Shown piece by piece: positions 4,246 to 7,744 of a stretch of DNA of 7,744 bases; position 1 is the stretch's first letter; every line of letters begins with the position of its first letter. The notes beneath the pieces were generated by a model. The model saw nothing but the letters and a program-made list of their open reading frames with translations, was not told the DNA's origin and did not search any database. Origin of the DNA: Desulfobacteraceae bacterium. GTDB lineage: Bacteria > Desulfobacterota > Desulfobacteria > Desulfobacterales > BuS5. The DNA is taken from assembly GCA_030592105.1 (NCBI GenBank), contig JAUVKE010000109.1, positions 1-7,744 of the forward strand, given 5' to 3'. Made by a program: the position numbers and the translations under genes.

Positions 4246-7200
4246 ATGAAAAGAATATGTACCATACTCTTTTCCATGGTTTTTTGCATTAATCTTCTGG
4301 CTGTTTTTAGCGCACGGGCAGATGATGTTGCCATGAAAATCGGTGTTTTAGCAAAAAGGGGGCATGGGCAATGCATTATCGAATGGATGCCCACGGTAGA
4401 GTATCTATCGGAAAAAATTTCCGGCAGACACTTTGAAATAATACCTCTTGATTATAATCAGATCATAGATTTTGTTAAGAATGACAAGATTGACTTTATT
4501 TTGACAAATTCATCCTCTTACGTGGAGCTTGAAATTCGTTACGGAGTTAACAGGATTGCCACATTAAAGAATGGTTGCCTTGGAAATTCCTGCACTACAT
4601 ACAGTGGGGTTATTTTTTGTAAAGCAGACAGAGCTAAAATGCAAAATTTAAGCGATCTTAAGGGTAAAAAATTTATGGGTGTTTCCAGAGCCTCTTTTGG
4701 AGGCTGGCTCATGGCATGGCGGGAAATGAAGGCAAAAGGTATTGATCCTTTTACTGATTTTAAGGAGCTTAAATTCGGCGGCACACAGGACAAGGTTGTT
4801 TATGCGGTTCGGGACGGTATAGTTGACGCTGGCACCGTAAGGAGTGATATCCTGGAAAGAATGGATTCAGAAGGAAAGATTAACCTGGAAAATTTTTATG
4901 TGTTTAACTCCCATATTAGGAAAGGTTCAGATCTCCCTTTTCTTCATTCAACACGCAAATATCCTGAATGGCCCTTTGCCAGGGTTAAACATGTTCCCGA
5001 TGAAATTGCTGAAAAGGTTGCAGCTGCTCTTATTGAAATGTCATCTGGTTCTGCAGCTGCATCTGCCGGAAAATGTTATGGCTGGACAATTCCTCAGAAT
5101 TATCAAAGCGTGCGTGAATGTTTAAAAGAGCTGCGCGTTGCTCCGTATGAGGATTTGGGAAAGATAATTATTACAGATGTTCTACAAGCTTATGCTTACT
5201 GGATAGCAGCTGCAATAATTTTGATGTTTATGATGGCTGCATCCATATTTATAATTTTTAAACTGAACCGAGGAATTAAAGCTTCTCATGTTGAACTGGA
5301 ATTAGAGCTTAATGAACGAAAAAGGCTGGAAAAGTTAAAAAAAGAAAATGAATTTAAATTTAAAGCCCTTTACAACCATACCTTTCAATTAATGGGCCTG
5401 ATAGCTCCCGACGGGAGAGTGCTGAGCGCCAACGAACCGGCAATGGATGCGGCAGGAGTTGAAAAAGATGATATTGTTGGAAAATTATACTGGAATACGC
5501 CATGGTTTTCACATTCCGCTGAATTGCAGGAAAAGGTGCATGATAGTGTGATAAAAGCAGCATCAGGGGAGTTTGTTCGATTTGAGGCTAAAATACGCCT
5601 TAAAAATAATTCATTAGAGTACATGGACTATTCCATTAAGCCTGTTGAAGATGACTCAGGAAATGTGATTGTGTTGATCACCGAGGGCCGTGACATAAGC
5701 AACATGAAAAGGCTGGAAAGAGAATTAAGAGATGCAAAGGATAGGGCTGAGGTGGCAACCAATACAAAAAATGAATTTCTGGCCAATATGAGCCATGAAG
5801 TCCGTACTCCCATGAATGGGATTATTGCGGCATCCGAGCTTTTATCAAATGAAGAGATCTCTGATAAGGCTAAAGACTATCTGCGTATTATAAATACTTC
5901 AGCCTACTCTCTTCTTGAAATTATTAACGATATTCTGGATGTATCCAAGATAGAAGCAGGAAAGCTTGATTTGGAAATACGCGATTTTAAAATTGAAGAT
6001 GTTCTTGACAAGCTCATAGGTATGTTTTTTCCTAAGACATCAAAAAAATTTGTTGAGTTACTTGTGGATATTGATCCTGAAATTCCCATCGAGTTTAGAG
6101 GCGATGAGCTGCGTCTATATCAAATTCTTGTTAATCTGGTGAGCAATGCTGTTAAATTTACAGAGAAATATGGTATAATTATTTTAGGTGTAAAAGAACT
6201 TGAGACGAGATCAGCAGGAGCAGATCAGGGAAAATTTCAGTTTTTTGTTAAAGATACAGGTATAGGAATTGCGCCGGAAAATATTGAAAAAATTTTTGAG
6301 CCTTTTAGCCAGGCTGATGCATCAACAACACGAAATTATTGTGGAACAGGTCTGGGGCTTTACATTTGCAAACAGCTTGTGGAGATGCTGGGAGGTGAAA
6401 TCTGGGTGGAAAGCGAACCAGGGAAAGGGAGTACTTTTAATTTTACAGCTATTTTTCAAAAGCCGCCGGGAAAAATAAAGCGAAAATTTATACCTCCCCA
6501 TGAGCTTCAGGGTTTGAATGTTTTAGTGGTTGATGATTGTAAAGACAGCCAAAGTATAATGAAAAAAATGCTTGAGTCATTTGGTTTTAACGTAAAATCC
6601 ATATCTTCGGCTGAAGCTTCGCTGCAAAGGTTAAAAGAAGATGAAACCAGAGAAAATCCTATAGACCTTGTTATGATGGACTGGCTTATGCCCGGTATGG
6701 ACGGCCTGGAAGCCGCCAGTATCATAAGGAATGATTTAAAAATTAATGTCTCCATAATTATGATGACGGCTTTTGGGCGTGAAACCCAGATGCTTTATGC
6801 AGAAAAAATGGGTATAAACGGTTTTTTAACTAAGCCGATATGCCAGTCGACTCTTTTTGATGCAATCATGGATGCCTTTGGGAAAAAAAAGCTTAAACCT
6901 CGACAGGTGAAAAAGCATATTACAACCATGGCGTCCATTCAAAAGAAGCGCCTGAGGGGATTCAGAGTACTCGTGGCTGAAGATAATATCACCAATCAGG
7001 AGATTGCTTTGGCAATTCTGGAAGGAGCCGGGTTGATTGTAACGGTGGCCAACAATGGAAAAGAAGCTGTGGCTGCTGTGCGTAAGTCTCAATTTGATAT
7101 CCTGCTTATGGATATACAGATGCCTGTTATGGACGGGTACAAAGCCACTATAGAGATAAGAAAGGATGTTAAACTTAAAGATTTTCCGATAATTGCCATG

Positions 7201-7744
7201 ACTGCCCATGCAATGAAGGGAGATGAAGAAAAATGTATAAAAGCGGGTATGAACGGTTATATTTCCAAACCTGTTAATCAGGATATGTTGTTCAATGCTT
7301 TGTGGAGAGAGCTTAAAAACAAAAAGAAACCTGATATAGCAGATAAAGAAAAATTTGATTCAGGTGGAGCAGAAAGAGAAGCATTGGGCGGGGTATCTGA
7401 TAAAAATATTTTAGAAGCAGGACAAGGGATACTTCCGTCAGACCTTCCGGGAATTAATATCAACAACGCGCTTGCTGAACTTAAAATAGACCCTGTTACT
7501 TTTAAACGTATTCTTGTTGGATTTTTAAAAAATAATCATGGTATCGTGAAACAAATAAAAGATGCGTTTAAGCAAAATGACCTGGATAGACTTTTGCTTC
7601 TGGCCCATAATATTAAGGGGAGTTCTGCCAATATAGGAGCCGTGGAGCTATTTGAAGCAGCCAAAGGGCTGGAAAATGCATGCATGAATAAAAAAACGGA
7701 AAAGGTTATATCTGAATTAATAGATAAGTTTGAAGCAGCTTTAA
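4246..7744 (+). CDS. Hybrid histidine kinase: PhnD-like sensor, TM, PAS, HisKA, HATPase, REC, REC, Hpt (3' truncated by window)
   Basis: The frame stays open from ATG 4246 (AAGGAA at 4235-4240) to the window end, 1166 codons. Residues 1-25 are a signal peptide with a likely cut after ARA. About 28-300 resemble a PhnD-type phosphate/phosphonate binding domain (MKIGVLAKRG, then SDLKGKKFMGVSRASFGGWLM), which would face the periplasm. One membrane helix lies at about 317-338. A PAS domain follows (about 366-485), then HisKA with phospho-acceptor H517 in NMSHEVRTPMNG and HATPase with N634 (VSNAVKFT), D670-TGIG and C699-GTGLGL. REC1 (about 757-876) has D763/D764, D812, T841 and K863; REC2 (about 905-1022) has E912/D913, D956, T986 and K1008. 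A linker leads to Hpt with H1121 in AHNIKGSSANIGA. All key phosphorelay residues are present, so it should be active. The architecture recalls TtrS-like and BvgS/EvgS-like sensors. The ligand is unknown, and no output regulator is in the window. The stop should lie shortly beyond 7744. Confidence 0.93.
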   Translation, partial: MKRICTILFSMVFCINLLAVFSARADDVAMKIGVLAKRGHGQCIIEWMPTVEYLSEKISGRHFEIIPLDYNQIIDFVKNDKIDFILTNSSSYVELEIRYGVNRIATLKNGCLGNSCTTYSGVIFCKADRAKMQNLSDLKGKKFMGVSRASFGGWLMAWREMKAKGIDPFTDFKELKFGGTQDKVVYAVRDGIVDAGTVRSDILERMDSEGKINLENFYVFNSHIRKGSDLPFLHSTRKYPEWPFARVKHVPDEIAEKVAAALIEMSSGSAAASAGKCYGWTIPQNYQSVRECLKELRVAPYEDLGKIIITDVLQAYAYWIAAAIILMFMMAASIFIIFKLNRGIKASHVELELELNERKRLEKLKKENEFKFKALYNHTFQLMGLIAPDGRVLSANEPAMDAAGVEKDDIVGKLYWNTPWFSHSAELQEKVHDSVIKAASGEFVRFEAKIRLKNNSLEYMDYSIKPVEDDSGNVIVLITEGRDISNMKRLERELRDAKDRAEVATNTKNEFLANMSHEVRTPMNGIIAASELLSNEEISDKAKDYLRIINTSAYSLLEIINDILDVSKIEAGKLDLEIRDFKIEDVLDKLIGMFFPKTSKKFVELLVDIDPEIPIEFRGDELRLYQILVNLVSNAVKFTEKYGIIILGVKELETRSAGADQGKFQFFVKDTGIGIAPENIEKIFEPFSQADASTTRNYCGTGLGLYICKQLVEMLGGEIWVESEPGKGSTFNFTAIFQKPPGKIKRKFIPPHELQGLNVLVVDDCKDSQSIMKKMLESFGFNVKSISSAEASLQRLKEDETRENPIDLVMMDWLMPGMDGLEAASIIRNDLKINVSIIMMTAFGRETQMLYAEKMGINGFLTKPICQSTLFDAIMDAFGKKKLKPRQVKKHITTMASIQKKRLRGFRVLVAEDNITNQEIALAILEGAGLIVTVANNGKEAVAAVRKSQFDILLMDIQMPVMDGYKATIEIRKDVKLKDFPIIAMTAHAMKGDEEKCIKAGMNGYISKPVNQDMLFNALWRELKNKKKPDIADKEKFDSGGAEREALGGVSDKNILEAGQGILPSDLPGININNALAELKIDPVTFKRILVGFLKNNHGIVKQIKDAFKQNDLDRLLLLAHNIKGSSANIGAVELFEAAKGLENACMNKKTEKVISELIDKFEAAL

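Noticed and set aside
4844..5125. 93-codon + strand open frame in a second frame within the kinase
   Set aside because: It overlaps the end of the sensor domain, which reads through in the kinase frame; composition suggests an out-of-frame shadow.
6826..7209. 127-codon minus-strand open frame opposite the kinase receiver domains
   Set aside because: The + strand encodes a continuous, motif-complete receiver domain here; the antisense frame has no ribosome site or domain I recognise.

Overview
The window is AT-rich bacterial DNA. It most resembles a free-living anaerobic member of the Desulfobacterota (Desulfobacterales-like). That placement is an inference from gene content: a TIGR00300-type protein, a large PhnD-domain hybrid sensor kinase, CBS-ACT and universal stress proteins, and many short dispersed repeats. 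There is no rRNA or other taxonomic marker. All convincing genes are on the + strand.

Layout. Positions 1-102 are the tail of a gene that begins outside the window. A repeat-derived leader (69-188) follows, then a metallo-beta-lactamase-fold hydrolase (265-1008). A long non-coding gap (1009-1571) holds a 14-bp tandem duplication, a MITE-like inverted-repeat element (1181-1287), a probable remnant of another copy (1331-1361) and a possible promoter. A CBS-CBS-ACT protein (1572-2255) comes next. The second gap (2256-2604) holds a second copy of the MITE-like element in opposite orientation (2286-2406) and a second copy of the leader (2467-2579). That leader feeds a compact run of three genes: a universal stress protein (2605-3072), a TIGR00300 / LOR-SDH family protein, probably an ornithine cyclodeaminase (3122-4213), and a very large hybrid histidine kinase (4246 to beyond the window end). 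Gaps in that run are only 49 and 32 bp, so it may be one transcript.

How the parts may work together. The kinase has a periplasmic PhnD-like binding domain, one membrane helix, PAS, HisKA, HATPase, two receiver domains and an Hpt domain, so it is a complete phosphorelay in one chain apart from the output regulator, which is not in the window. The CBS-ACT protein is a likely adenylate or amino-acid sensor, the stress protein a likely nucleotide binder, and the TIGR00300 protein a likely ornithine-to-proline enzyme. A link between them is inference from adjacency only.

The most notable features are structural. A near-identical leader (91 of 93 aligned bases) sits before two unrelated genes, and the CBS gene lies between two inverted copies of a roughly 110-120 bp element (67 of 70 core bases identical). 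I see no CRISPR array, tRNA, rRNA or transposase gene.
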